From Candidatus Butyricimonas faecavium (GTDB taxonomy: Bacteria > Bacteroidota > Bacteroidia > Bacteroidales > Marinifilaceae), in assembly GCA_944321125.1 (NCBI GenBank), contig CALUKD010000013.1, positions 31,129-95,128 of the forward strand: DNA of 64,000 nucleotides. The letters run 5' to 3'. Positions 16,468-26,229 of this stretch are shown here, in pieces (position 1 is the first letter of the stretch; every line of letters starts with the position of its first letter). The notes beneath the pieces are model-generated. The model was given only the letters and a program-made list of their open reading frames with translations, was not told the DNA's origin and did not search any database. The translations under genes and the position numbers were made by a program.

Positions 16468-18228
16468 ATGAATAAGACACAAGGAAAAGTTCATAGTATT
16501 ATTTCCAACCTTGTACTTGTGCGTACCGAAGGACCGGTATCTCAGAATGAGATTTGCTTTATCCAGCTTGGAAACGAGCGGTTGATGGCCGAGGTGATCA
16601 AGGTTGTCGGGGATATTGCTTATGTACAGGTTTTTGAAAGTACCCGGGGATTGAAACCCGGTTCCCTCGTGGAGTTCGAAAACCATATGTTGGAAGTTAC
16701 ATTGGGTCCCGGTTTGCTGTCAAAGAATTTTGACGGTCTTCAAAATGACCTGGATAAGATGACGGGTGTATTCTTGAAACGAGGAGAATACACGAACCCG
16801 TTGGAAGAAGATAAAAAATGGAGTTTTACCCCGTTGGCGAAGGTCGGCGATAAGGTGACCGGTGCCGATTGGTTAGGTAACGTGAAGGAAAACTGGCTGG
16901 ATCATAAGATTATGGTTCCTTTCAAGTTGAAAGGAGAGTATACTGTTGCTTCGATTGTTGCTGCCGGGGAATACACGATAAAGGATACGATTGCCGTGCT
17001 GAAAGATGAGGCCGGAAAAGAGATTCCTGTTACGATGATCCAGAAATGGCCGGTGAAAGTGGCTATCCGTAATTACGTGGATAAACCTCGTCCTTCCCGT
17101 CAGATGGAGACCGGAGTACGTGTTATCGACACGATGAACCCGATTTTGGAAGGGGGTACCGGTTTTATTCCGGGGCCGTTCGGTACGGGAAAGACCGTGT
17201 TACAACACGCTTTGTCCCGGTTTGCCGATGCTGATATTATTATCATGGCGGCCTGTGGTGAGCGAGCAAACGAGGTGGTGGAGATTTTTACCGAGTTCCC
17301 GGAATTGGAAGACCCTCGTTCCGGTCGTAAATTGTACGAGAGGACCACGATTATTGCTAATACGTCCAATATGCCCGTGGCAGCCCGTGAGGCGTCCGTG
17401 TACACGGCTATGACAATTGGAGAGTACTATCGTTCCATGGGAATGAAGGTGTTGTTGCTGGCAGATTCGACTTCTCGTTGGGCGCAGGCTTTGCGTGAGA
17501 TGTCCAATCGAATGGAGGAGTTACCGGGACAGGATGCGTTCCCGATGGACTTGTCGGCTATTATTTCAAACTTCTACGCTCGTGCGGGAATGGTTTACTT
17601 GAATAATGGAAAGACAGGTTCTGTTACTTTTATCGGTACGGTATCTCCTGCCGGAGGTAACTTGAAGGAGCCGGTGACGGAGTCCACGAAGAAAGTGGCA
17701 CGTTGTTTCTACGCCTTGTCTCAGGCTCGTGCAGATGCGAAACGTTACCCGGCCATCGATACGTTGGAATCATATTCTAAATACTTGGAATATCCGGAAT
17801 TTATCGAGTTCGCCAAGAAGAATATTTCCGATACATGGATTGCCGATGTGAACGAGGCTCGTAATATGCTGGTGCGTGGTCGCGAGACGGCAGAGCAGAT
17901 CGATATTTTGGGTGATGACGGTGTGCCTTTGGAATATCACGTGGTATATTGGAAATCCGAGTTGATAGACTTCGTGATCCTGCAACAGGATGCTTTTGAC
18001 AATATTGATGGTTCTACTGCTATGGAGCGTCAGAAGTATATGCTGAATATGGTACTGGGTGTGGTTCGTTCCGAATTTAATTTTGACACGTTCGAGGAGA
18101 TTAACCCCTATTTCAAACGTATCATTAATGGTTTCAAACAGATGAACTATTCCGAATATCAATCGGAAGCGTTTAAAAAGTACGAAGCAGAAGTGAACGA
18201 GATCATTAACGAAAGAAAAAACAATTAA
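16468..18228 (+). CDS. atpA: V-type ATP synthase subunit A (catalytic)
   Basis: Catalytic nucleotide-binding subunit, 586 aa, the normal length. It has an N-terminal beta-barrel, the A-subunit-specific insert (SFTPLAKVGDKV), the P-loop GPFGTGKTV at about residue 233, the Glu-containing CGERANE near 258, the Walker B-type LLLADSTSRWAQALRE near 330, and DAFPMDLSAII. Together with subunit B it forms the A3B3 head, which synthesises ATP or uses it to pump ions. Ten bases separate it from DUF2764; 75 bp of AT-rich repeat separate it from subunit B. Confidence 0.97.
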   Translation: MNKTQGKVHSIISNLVLVRTEGPVSQNEICFIQLGNERLMAEVIKVVGDIAYVQVFESTRGLKPGSLVEFENHMLEVTLGPGLLSKNFDGLQNDLDKMTGVFLKRGEYTNPLEEDKKWSFTPLAKVGDKVTGADWLGNVKENWLDHKIMVPFKLKGEYTVASIVAAGEYTIKDTIAVLKDEAGKEIPVTMIQKWPVKVAIRNYVDKPRPSRQMETGVRVIDTMNPILEGGTGFIPGPFGTGKTVLQHALSRFADADIIIMAACGERANEVVEIFTEFPELEDPRSGRKLYERTTIIANTSNMPVAAREASVYTAMTIGEYYRSMGMKVLLLADSTSRWAQALREMSNRMEELPGQDAFPMDLSAIISNFYARAGMVYLNNGKTGSVTFIGTVSPAGGNLKEPVTESTKKVARCFYALSQARADAKRYPAIDTLESYSKYLEYPEFIEFAKKNISDTWIADVNEARNMLVRGRETAEQIDILGDDGVPLEYHVVYWKSELIDFVILQQDAFDNIDGSTAMERQKYMLNMVLGVVRSEFNFDTFEEINPYFKRIINGFKQMNYSEYQSEAFKKYEAEVNEIINERKNN

Positions 18229-18230
18229 TT

Positions 18231-18301
18231 TATGATTTACGATTTAAGATTCTTAATCTAAAGAGTAAGAGTTTTTAATCTAAAATCTAAAATCTAAAAT
18301 T
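18231..18301. repeat. AT-rich intergenic repeat inside the operon
   Basis: Tandem TCTAAAATCTAAAATCTAAAATT-like units preceded by TTTACGATTTAAGATTCTTAATCT, filling the A-B spacer of the V-ATPase operon. Confidence 0.65.
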
Positions 18302-18303
18302 AT

Positions 18304-19626
18304 ATGACGACTGCTTTTCAAAAAGTTTATACAAAGATCACCCAGATCACGAAAGCAACGTGTACGTTGAATGCCCAAGGAGTCGGAAATGACGAGTTGG
18401 CTATTGTAGACGGACGGTTGGCGCAGGTCGTGAAGATTTGGGGAAATGATATAACCCTTCAGGTGTTCTCCGGGACAGAAGGGATTCCGACGAATGCAGA
18501 AGTGACATTCTTGGGAAAAGCGCCTACTCTGAGAGTGGGAGATGATTTATGCGGGCGTTTTTTTAATGCCTTTGGCGACCCGATTGATGGGGGGCCTGCT
18601 GTTGACGGGGAAGAAAGAGAGATCGGGGGACCGTCGGTGAACCCGGTACGTCGTAAACAACCGTCGGAGTTGATTGCAACCGGTATCGCGGGTATCGACT
18701 TGAACAACACGTTAGTGTCCGGTCAGAAGATTCCGTTCTTTGCAGACCCGGATCAACCTTATAATCAGGTAATGGCGAACGTGGCACTGAGAGCGCAGAC
18801 AGACCGTATCATTTTGGGGGGAATGGGATTGACGAACGATGATTACCTGTATTTCAAAAATTTGTTTGACAATGCTGGAGTATTGGACCGTATCGTTAGT
18901 TTCGTGAATACCACGGAGGCTCCGCCTGTTGAACGTTTGTTGGTACCGGATATGGCGTTGACGGCTGCCGAGTATTTTGCGGTGGATAAGAACGAGAAAG
19001 TGTTAGTGTTGCTGACAGATATGACGTTATATGCTGATGCATTGAGTATCGTGTCCAACCGTATGGATCAGATTCCGTCAAAAGATTCCATGCCGGGTTC
19101 GTTATATTCCGATTTGGCAAAGATTTACGAGAAGGCCGTGCAGTTCCCTGCCGGAGGTTCTATCACAATTATTGCCGTGACCACGTTGTCCGGTGGTGAC
19201 ATTACCCATGCTATCCCGGATAATACCGGGTACATCACGGAGGGACAGTTGTTCCTGCGTAAAGATGCGGAGATCGGTAAGGTTATCGTTGACCCGTTCC
19301 GAAGCTTGTCTCGATTGAAACAGCTCGTGATCGGTAAGAAAACCCGTAAGGATCATCCGCAAGTGATGAATGCTGCCATCCGTCTGTATGCCGATGCCGC
19401 TAACGCCCGGACCAAGATGGAGAACGGTTTCGACTTGACGGATTACGACCGCCGTACCCTAGATTTTGCTAAAGACTATTCTAACAGTTTGCTTGCTATT
19501 GATGTCAATATCAGTACCGATCAAATGTTGGATACCGCTTGGGATCTTTTCCGCAAGTATTTTAACAAGGCGGAATTGGGTATTAAGCAGGAAATCGTGG
19601 AAGAGTTCGGCAAATTCTCCGAGTGA
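18304..19626 (+). CDS. atpB: V-type ATP synthase subunit B
   Basis: Non-catalytic nucleotide-binding subunit, 440 aa. Family landmarks are GRFFNAFGDPIDGGPAV, GGPSVNPVRR, ATGIAGIDLNNTLVSGQKIPFF (the degenerate P-loop region), RLLVPDMALTAAEYFA and LTDMTLYADALSIVSNRMDQIPSKDSMPGS. It pairs with subunit A in the head. The downstream gene is not another ATPase subunit but a four-helix-bundle protein, an interruption discussed in the findings. Confidence 0.96.
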   Translation: MTTAFQKVYTKITQITKATCTLNAQGVGNDELAIVDGRLAQVVKIWGNDITLQVFSGTEGIPTNAEVTFLGKAPTLRVGDDLCGRFFNAFGDPIDGGPAVDGEEREIGGPSVNPVRRKQPSELIATGIAGIDLNNTLVSGQKIPFFADPDQPYNQVMANVALRAQTDRIILGGMGLTNDDYLYFKNLFDNAGVLDRIVSFVNTTEAPPVERLLVPDMALTAAEYFAVDKNEKVLVLLTDMTLYADALSIVSNRMDQIPSKDSMPGSLYSDLAKIYEKAVQFPAGGSITIIAVTTLSGGDITHAIPDNTGYITEGQLFLRKDAEIGKVIVDPFRSLSRLKQLVIGKKTRKDHPQVMNAAIRLYADAANARTKMENGFDLTDYDRRTLDFAKDYSNSLLAIDVNISTDQMLDTAWDLFRKYFNKAELGIKQEIVEEFGKFSE

Positions 19627-19637
19627 GAATTTCCCGG

Positions 19638-19671
19638 ATTTTAAATTTTAGATTTTAAATTTTAAATTGAG
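19638..19671. repeat. AT-rich intergenic repeat (left of four-helix-bundle gene)
   Basis: TTTTAAATTTTAGATTTTAAA-type units just before the inserted gene; a reverse-oriented counterpart follows the gene at 20034. Confidence 0.6.
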
Positions 19672-19673
19672 AA

Positions 19674-20048
19674 ATGAATAGTACTGAATTTCAAGATAAA
19701 ACGAAGAGGTTAGGATTGCACGTGATTCGTTTTGTGGAGATTCTTCCACAGAATTATACCTCACGGGTAATTGTTAACCAGATTCTTCGTTGTGCTTTGT
19801 CTGTCGGTGCTAATTATCGGGCGGTTTGTAGGGCTAAATCAGATAAAGATTTTATCAATAAAATGAAGATCGTGGAGGAGGAATGTGATGAAACGATTTA
19901 TTGGTTGGAAATTATTGAGGAGTCGGGGTTGGCTAAAATTGAGGTCGTTACTCCTTTGAAAAGGGAGGCGAAAGAAATTCTAGCGATGATTGTAGCTTCT
20001 ATAAATACAATGAGTAAAAATTTGAAATCAAAGAAATCTGAAATTTAA
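19674..20048 (+). CDS. Four-helix-bundle protein (23S rRNA IVS-encoded type)
   Basis: A 124-aa protein with the hallmarks of the S23/IVS four-helix-bundle family: FQDKTKRLGLHVIRFVEILP, NQILRCALSVGANYRAVCRAKSDKDFINKMKIVEEECDET-like helix 2-3 and YWLEIIEESGL. Family members were first noted in intervening sequences of 23S rRNA and form pentamers; their role is unclear. It is intact and co-oriented, with AT-rich repeats on both sides, sitting between V-ATPase subunits B and D. Insertion as a small mobile or repeat-associated unit is likely (inference); co-transcription with the ATPase is expected. Confidence 0.9.
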   Translation: MNSTEFQDKTKRLGLHVIRFVEILPQNYTSRVIVNQILRCALSVGANYRAVCRAKSDKDFINKMKIVEEECDETIYWLEIIEESGLAKIEVVTPLKREAKEILAMIVASINTMSKNLKSKKSEI

Positions 20049-20076
20049 AATCTAAAATTTAAAATTTAAAATTAAA
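20034..20076. repeat. AT-rich intergenic repeat (right of four-helix-bundle gene)
   Basis: TGAAATTTAAAATCTAAAATT-type units overlapping the gene's end and running to the next gene, in inverted sense to the run at 19638. The two copies bracket the gene. Confidence 0.6.
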
Positions 20077-20087
20077 ACATTGGTAAG

Positions 20088-20678
20088 GTGATAAAGTTTC
20101 AATATAATAAGACATCGCTTCAAGGGCTGGATAAGCAGTTGAAGATGCGAGTGAGGGCATTGCCTACCATCAAAAATAAGGAGTCGGCTTTGCGTTCGGA
20201 GGTGAAGAAAGCGAAACAGGTGGCGGATGAATTTAATGTGAAGTTGGAGGAGACGCTGAATTCATTGAACGATATGCTGCAACTTTATGACGAGTATAAA
20301 GAAGATATACTTGTCGTGAAAGATGTCAGGATGTCGGTGAAAAAGATTGCCGGGGTAAAGACGCCTGTTCTCGACGGGGTGGATTATGAGGTGAAGGATT
20401 TCAGCTTGTTTAATCAACCCGGATGGCTACTCGATGGTGTGGAGTACATCAAAGAGGTTGTAAGTATCGCTTTGGAAAAGGAATTTTTCACCCGAAAAAT
20501 GGAGCTGTTGGATAAGGCGAGAAAGAAAACGACACAGAAGGTGAATTTGTACGAAAAAGTGCAGATTCCGGGATTCCAAGAAGCAATTCGCAAGATCAAG
20601 CGTTTCTTGGAAGACGAGGAAAACCTTTCCAAGTCGTCACAGAAGATCGTGAAAACCCGTAAATTGATGGAGGAATAG
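20088..20678 (+). CDS. atpD: V-type ATP synthase subunit D
   Basis: Central rotor shaft subunit, 196 aa. It is almost entirely coiled coil at both ends: the N-terminal helix has FQYNKTSLQGLDKQLKMRVRALPTIKNKE-like periodicity and the C-terminal helix has KKTTQKVNLYEKVQIPGFQEAIRKIKRFLEDEE. The central part is a short globular insert, as in the family. It starts with GTG at 20088, with AAGG just upstream. It overlaps no neighbour; subunit I begins 3 bp after its stop. Confidence 0.92.
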   Translation: MIKFQYNKTSLQGLDKQLKMRVRALPTIKNKESALRSEVKKAKQVADEFNVKLEETLNSLNDMLQLYDEYKEDILVVKDVRMSVKKIAGVKTPVLDGVDYEVKDFSLFNQPGWLLDGVEYIKEVVSIALEKEFFTRKMELLDKARKKTTQKVNLYEKVQIPGFQEAIRKIKRFLEDEENLSKSSQKIVKTRKLMEE

Positions 20679-20681
20679 CCT

Positions 20682-22529
20682 ATGATAGTACCTATGATGA
20701 AATTATCCCTGTTGATATTTTATAAGGAATATCAAGCGTTTCTCGGAGAGCTCCGGGAAAAGGGAATGGTTCATATTCATGAGAATACAGAACGTACGGC
20801 AGAAGATACGGATCTACAGGCGAAATTGATGTTGATCAGGCGTACGGGAGAAATGATCACGCACATGCAGAGTCGGAATGACGTGGAGCAGGTGGAAAAA
20901 GTGAAGGTGGATGACGAGCATTTGCTGGATTATTTGGAAGGTTTGTATAGTCGACAGGATCAGATCGAGCAACAATTGGCAGGTCTAGAGAAAGATCATG
21001 CGGCTTATCGTCCTTGGGGAAAATTTTCCAAGGAGATGATCCAAAAGTTGGAAGCTGCCGGTTGGGAGTTTCATTTCTTTTCTGTGCCGGAGCAAAAATA
21101 TCAGCCAGAATGGGAGGAAATGTACGATGCGGTTGTAATTAGTGAGATGATGGGACAAAAGTATTTTGTTACCGTTACTCCCATTGGGACAAGCGTGAAT
21201 TTGGAGGCTGATCCTTATCTTTTCCCTCAAGCCACAGCAGAAGAATTGGCAAAGCAAATCATGGCTTTGCGAGAGGAATCCGTGAATATCGGGAAAGAGT
21301 TGGATGCTGTTTCGCAGGATGCAATTAAACGGCTGAAAAAGTATCGTTTGAAGATTACGGAGGTGGCAGACAAGATGAAAGTGGAGGATGCTGCTCAACA
21401 TTTGATCGACGAGAAAGTCATTGCTTTGGAAGGATGGATTCCGGTGGAGAGAGTGGATGAGATGAGAAGTTTTTTGGAAACGAAGGATGTGTACTTTGAA
21501 TTTACCCGGCCTACTCCGGAGGATGATGTTCCCGTACAGTTGAAAAATAATGCTTATTCCAAACTCTTTGAGCCGGTGACGGAGATGTTTGCCCTGCCAC
21601 AGTATAGAGAGTTGGATTTGACACCTTTCTTGGCCCCGTTCTTTATGCTATTTTTCGGAATGTGTATGGGAGATGGAGGTTACGGGTTGATCATTTGGCT
21701 GGCTTGTTTCATTATTGGCCGGAAAGCCTCGCCTTCGGTAAAGGGTTATCTTGTGTTGGGGCAATACCTGGGAATTATGACAGTTATTGTCGGTTTATTG
21801 ACGGGTTCATTCTTTGGCATTGCACTGGATTCCGTGGAATGGCCTTGGTTGGCTGGCGTGAAGTCTCTCTTCTTGACAGAAGCGAATTACGGGAAGTATT
21901 TGGGTGGATATAACCCGATGATGATTGTTGCAGTTGCCGTGGGTATTATCCAGATTCTTTACGGGATGTGCCTGAATGCTGCAAGGTTGACGAAACAGTT
22001 TGGATTTAAATATGCGGTATCGACATTAGGTTGGGTCGTTGCCATTATCCTGTTGGGGGTATTGATAGGGTTGCCGATGCTAAAAGTCGTGATCCCGGAA
22101 GGATTGAAATACGTGCTTTATGCTTTGTTGGGCCTTTCCGCATTAACGATTTATTTCTACAATTCTCCGGGGAAAGGAATTTTTTCGAATTTCGGATCCG
22201 GATTGTGGGGAACGTATAACATGGCAACGGGATTGCTGGGTGACACGCTTTCATATATCCGATTGTTTGCAATTGGATTGACGGGAAGTATTCTAGGTGG
22301 TGTGTTTAACACGTTGGCTTTCCAACTTACGGATGGCTTGCCGATTATAGTGAAATTCATAGCTGTATTCTTAATCCTGATCATCGGTCATTCGATAAAT
22401 TTCGGGTTATGTATGATTAGTTCATTTGTACATCCGATGCGTTTGACTTTCGTGGAATTCTACAAGAATGCCGGATTTGAAGGGGGAGGTAAACAATATG
22501 CCCCATTCAGAAAAAAAGTAAATGATTAA
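20682..22529 (+). CDS. atpI: V-type ATP synthase subunit I
   Basis: Membrane stator subunit of 615 aa (subunit a of other V-ATPases). The N-terminal half (1-300) is soluble and helical. The C-terminal half has about seven transmembrane segments beginning LAPFFMLFFGMCMGDGGYGL, and includes the essential arginine region LGDTLSYIRLFAIGLTGSILG. The ending HSINFGLCMISSFVHPMRLTFVEFYKNAGFEGGGKQYAPFRK is diagnostic. It forms the ion half-channels that face the K ring. Confidence 0.95.
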   Translation: MIVPMMKLSLLIFYKEYQAFLGELREKGMVHIHENTERTAEDTDLQAKLMLIRRTGEMITHMQSRNDVEQVEKVKVDDEHLLDYLEGLYSRQDQIEQQLAGLEKDHAAYRPWGKFSKEMIQKLEAAGWEFHFFSVPEQKYQPEWEEMYDAVVISEMMGQKYFVTVTPIGTSVNLEADPYLFPQATAEELAKQIMALREESVNIGKELDAVSQDAIKRLKKYRLKITEVADKMKVEDAAQHLIDEKVIALEGWIPVERVDEMRSFLETKDVYFEFTRPTPEDDVPVQLKNNAYSKLFEPVTEMFALPQYRELDLTPFLAPFFMLFFGMCMGDGGYGLIIWLACFIIGRKASPSVKGYLVLGQYLGIMTVIVGLLTGSFFGIALDSVEWPWLAGVKSLFLTEANYGKYLGGYNPMMIVAVAVGIIQILYGMCLNAARLTKQFGFKYAVSTLGWVVAIILLGVLIGLPMLKVVIPEGLKYVLYALLGLSALTIYFYNSPGKGIFSNFGSGLWGTYNMATGLLGDTLSYIRLFAIGLTGSILGGVFNTLAFQLTDGLPIIVKFIAVFLILIIGHSINFGLCMISSFVHPMRLTFVEFYKNAGFEGGGKQYAPFRKKVND

Positions 22530-22562
22530 AAATGAAGATTATAAAAATAACAAATTAAATAG

Positions 22563-23027
<465 letters not shown>

Positions 23028-23049
23028 AGTTTTTAAATAAAGAATATAG

Positions 23050-23078
23050 AGGGGTGCTTAAAAAGGCATCCCTATTTT
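23050..23078 (+). terminator. Rho-independent terminator of V-ATPase operon
   Basis: Stem AGGGGTGC / GCATCCCT (one G-T pair) with a loop of eight bases and a following ATTTTG. It lies between the convergent V-ATPase and AraC genes and may serve both. Confidence 0.75.
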
Positions 23079-23080
23079 GT

Positions 23081-23932
23081 TTATAGATTGCGATATTGTT
23101 CTGGAGACATTCCTGTAATCCGTTTAAAATATTTGCCCAAAAAAGATTGATCACAAAAATTCATTTCGTAAGCAATTTGTTTAATTGTCATGTCTGTATG
23201 TCGTAGAAGAATCTGTATTTCAAGAATTACATATTCCTCAATCCATTGTAAAGCATTCTTTCCACTAGTTTTCTTTATGATTGTAGTGAGGTATCTGGGA
23301 GTTAATGATAAACATTGGGCATAAAAGGAAACATCCCGGTGAGTTTTGTAGTGTTGATAAATCAATTCCAGAAAATCATGTAATAGTTTTTCGTGTTGTG
23401 ATGTCAAGCGTTTTTGTGCCAGTTGTTGTTTATAAATTTCTCCAACAGCATAAAACATGCCGATCACCAAATGTTTTATAATTTCGTTGCGGTTTTCCGT
23501 GTTCTTTAATTTGGTATGGGTGCGGATAATGGAAAAAAATTCTAATAACGGTTTTTTCTGATCCGGAATTATGGGAAGACAGGGAACCGTACGGGTCAGG
23601 GCATTGAATGCATGAGTGTGAAGTAAAGTTTCTTCCCAGTAAGTTTTGGAAAGGATAAGACCGACACATTTGAAATTTTCACTACGTTTTATGATACGTA
23701 CAGCATGTTCGTGAGTGAAAACAAGGATATGATTTTCATCAACTCTTGTTGGAGTAAGATTAATTTCTAGATCCAAAGTTCCTGCTGAACAAATAAAAAT
23801 TCCTGTAAAATTGATTTTTACAGGGTATTCAAGGGCGGGGAAAAAATCATTTTCTTCCCATAGAAGAAAATAGTTCGCCATGTCTTCTTGTAGACGCTTT
23901 GAAATGACTCTGAATACCGGTTTTGTTTCCAT
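23081..23932 (-). CDS. AraC family transcriptional regulator
   Basis: A 283-aa regulator. The N-terminal half is a cupin-like sensing domain (YPVKINFTGIFICSAGTLDLEIN, then HILVFTHEHAVRI). The C-terminal half holds the two helix-turn-helix motifs: DVSFYAQCLSLTPRYLTTIIKK and MTIKQIAYEMNFCDQSFLGKYFKRITGMSPEQYR, the second being the AraC signature. The frame stays open much further upstream, but METKPVF at 23932 fits the family start, and the longer version would run across the divergent promoter. It is divergent from the alkylsulfatase-like gene and is the obvious candidate to control it (inference). Confidence 0.88.
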   Translation of the reverse strand: METKPVFRVISKRLQEDMANYFLLWEENDFFPALEYPVKINFTGIFICSAGTLDLEINLTPTRVDENHILVFTHEHAVRIIKRSENFKCVGLILSKTYWEETLLHTHAFNALTRTVPCLPIIPDQKKPLLEFFSIIRTHTKLKNTENRNEIIKHLVIGMFYAVGEIYKQQLAQKRLTSQHEKLLHDFLELIYQHYKTHRDVSFYAQCLSLTPRYLTTIIKKTSGKNALQWIEEYVILEIQILLRHTDMTIKQIAYEMNFCDQSFLGKYFKRITGMSPEQYRNL

Positions 23933-24058
23933 AGGTTTTATATTATCGACATAAAAATACCAATTATTAACTTTATTTGGTCCATTTGTAGGAAGAAAAT
24001 CAAACAAATAGACCAATGAAAGTAAAAAATATACCTTTATGTGTTGTGAACCTGATTT

Positions 24059-24066
24059 TATCTTTG
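24059..24066 (+). promoter_or_regulatory. Bacteroidota -7 box (TATCTTTG)
   Basis: Perfect TAnnTTTG, about 40 bp before the alkylsulfatase-like start and inside the 174-bp divergent spacer. A TTTA about 20 bp upstream is a weak -33 match. Confidence 0.55.
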
Positions 24067-24106
24067 TAAAATAAATGTATGTTTTATGTTTAAATATAAA
24101 GGTATT

Positions 24107-26053
24107 ATGAAGAATAAATTGTTTGTCGGGGGAATGATTATTATGCTTGGTTTGGCAATGGGAGGGAAGGCTCAGCAACAAGCAACGTCTTACACGCAGA
24201 AAGAGAATACAGGGGTGAGAAAGTACCTGAATTTTAATAATCAAACGGATTTTGAAGATGCCCGTCGGGGATTTATTGCGACTTTGGAAGAGGGGATTAT
24301 TAAAAATGAAGATGGGAGTGTTTCCTATGATTTGAATTCATGGGAGTTTTTAAATTTGGAGGCTCCGGCTACAGCCAATCCAAGTTTATGGCGCCAGTCT
24401 CAATTAAATGCTATTCATGGACTTTTTGAGGTGGTCCCAGGGGCTATTTATCAAGTGAGGGGTTTTGATTTGGCCAATATGACTTTTGTGCGGACGGATC
24501 ATGGATGGGTTATTATTGATGCGACAACATCAGAAGCATCGGCTTTAGCTGGTTACCGTTTGGTTAAAAAATATTTGGGAGATTTACCTGTACAGGCGTT
24601 GATTATCACTCATCCGCATATAGATCACTATGGTGGTATGGAAGCAATATGCCGGGAAGTTCAAAATGAGAAGATGAAGATTATTGTTCCCAAAGGTTTT
24701 TATGAGGAAGCGTTGAGTGAAAACGTGATGGCGGGGACAGCGATGGGACGAAGGGCTTCCTACATGTATGGATTATTGTTACCTCGTAATGCAGAGGGGA
24801 ATATCGGTACCGGGTTGGGAACGACGAATTCACGGGGTAAGAGTATGCTTGTGAGACCAACAGATGAAATCTGTAACACGGGAGAGCGCCGGGTGATAGA
24901 TGGGTTAGAAATGGAATTTACGTTTGCCCCGGAGGCGGAAGCTCCGGTGGAAATTATGATCTGGTTTCCCAAATACAAAGCCTTTTGTGCAGCAGAAGAA
25001 ATCACGCATACAATGCATAACCTTTTGACGTTACGCGGGGCGAAAGTCCGTAATGGTTTGTTGTGGAGTAAACATATTGACGACGTGATTGCTCGCTACG
25101 GGAATGACGTGGAGGTTTCCTTCTCCTTACATCATTGGCCTACTTGGGGAAATGAAAGAATAAATACTTACTGGGCGGCACAACGGGATATGTACCGGTA
25201 TTTACATGATCAGACGCTTCGTATGGCAAATCAAGGATTGACCCCCAATGAGATTGCCGAGCAACTTGTGTTGCCAGTCGGATTGGATTCTTTATTTGCT
25301 TGCCGGGGATATTACGGTTCATTGAGTCATAATGTGAAATCCCAGTATCAAATGTATTTTGGATGGTTTGACGGTAATCCGGCTAATTTGAATCCATTGC
25401 CCCCGGTGGAGTTAGGACGTAAATACGTGGAGGCAATTGGAGGTGCAGATCGAGTGCTGGAGGTGGCTCGGAAGGCTTATGAGCAAGGAGAATATCGTTG
25501 GTGTGCAACGTTATTGAATAATCTAGTTTTTGCAGATCCCAAGAATCAAGTTGCCAGAGAATTACTGGCAGATGTCTATACGCAATTGGGATTTCAAGCC
25601 GAGTCCGGACCTTGGCGAAATTTTTATCTTACAGGGGCGAAAGAGTTGAGGGGTGAAATTAATCATCAGGTGCCTAAGTTAGTAAATTCTCGTTCTGTTA
25701 GTAGTTTGGATGTAGACATGTTATTGGATTTTTGTGCAATACAAGTGAACGGGATGAAAGCCGGGGATAAACATATTTGTATAAATTTGATATTTAAAGA
25801 TAGTAAAGAGGAAGCCATGTTATTGTTGAATAACGGAGCCTTGAGTCATCGGATTGGTTATACAAAACCAGATGCATTACTAACTTTACAAGTTACAAAA
25901 AATGATTTTGCCCGCTTGATTTTAAAAGAGATTCGCCTAGAAGAGTTGGTAAGTGCGGGGAAGGTGGGAGTGCGAGGAGATTTGAATGAATTAAACGTGT
26001 TGCTTTCCTTGCTGGATACTGTTGACCCAATGTTTAATATTATAGAGCCTTGA
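24107..26053 (+). CDS. Alkyl sulfatase-like metallo-beta-lactamase hydrolase (exported)
   Basis: 648-aa protein with a cleavable signal peptide (KNKLFVGGMIIMLGLAMGGKAQ). It is followed by an MBL domain with THPHIDHYGG (H169, H171, D173, H174), AAEEITHTMHN and LHHWPTWGNE, then a helical dimerisation domain (GGADRVLEVARKAYEQGEYRW) and a C-terminal SCP2-like sterol-carrier domain. This order is that of the SdsA1/YjcS/BDS1 alkylsulfatase family, which frees sulfate from primary alkyl sulfates such as SDS. The natural substrate here is unknown. ATG 24107 is preferred over 24086 because it gives a compact signal peptide and has AAAGG upstream. Confidence 0.87.
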   Translation: MKNKLFVGGMIIMLGLAMGGKAQQQATSYTQKENTGVRKYLNFNNQTDFEDARRGFIATLEEGIIKNEDGSVSYDLNSWEFLNLEAPATANPSLWRQSQLNAIHGLFEVVPGAIYQVRGFDLANMTFVRTDHGWVIIDATTSEASALAGYRLVKKYLGDLPVQALIITHPHIDHYGGMEAICREVQNEKMKIIVPKGFYEEALSENVMAGTAMGRRASYMYGLLLPRNAEGNIGTGLGTTNSRGKSMLVRPTDEICNTGERRVIDGLEMEFTFAPEAEAPVEIMIWFPKYKAFCAAEEITHTMHNLLTLRGAKVRNGLLWSKHIDDVIARYGNDVEVSFSLHHWPTWGNERINTYWAAQRDMYRYLHDQTLRMANQGLTPNEIAEQLVLPVGLDSLFACRGYYGSLSHNVKSQYQMYFGWFDGNPANLNPLPPVELGRKYVEAIGGADRVLEVARKAYEQGEYRWCATLLNNLVFADPKNQVARELLADVYTQLGFQAESGPWRNFYLTGAKELRGEINHQVPKLVNSRSVSSLDVDMLLDFCAIQVNGMKAGDKHICINLIFKDSKEEAMLLLNNGALSHRIGYTKPDALLTLQVTKNDFARLILKEIRLEELVSAGKVGVRGDLNELNVLLSLLDTVDPMFNIIEP

Positions 26054-26229
26054 TAAAAGGAAACTTGATTCTTGATAAGAACCCGTAGAAAGTTCGAGGA
26101 AGAATGTGTTGGGGGAATTTTTTAACGTGAACATATTCTCGATGACAGAACGAGACGAAAAGCGTAATTCCGATTTATAACAGGCAGGTACATAACAAAA
26201 TTTGTTTTCTGACGTAATGATCATTAAAA

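Noticed and set aside
23933..24244. N-terminal extension of the AraC regulator by about 104 codons
   Set aside because: It would overlap the divergent gene's promoter and start, and its sequence has no domain character.
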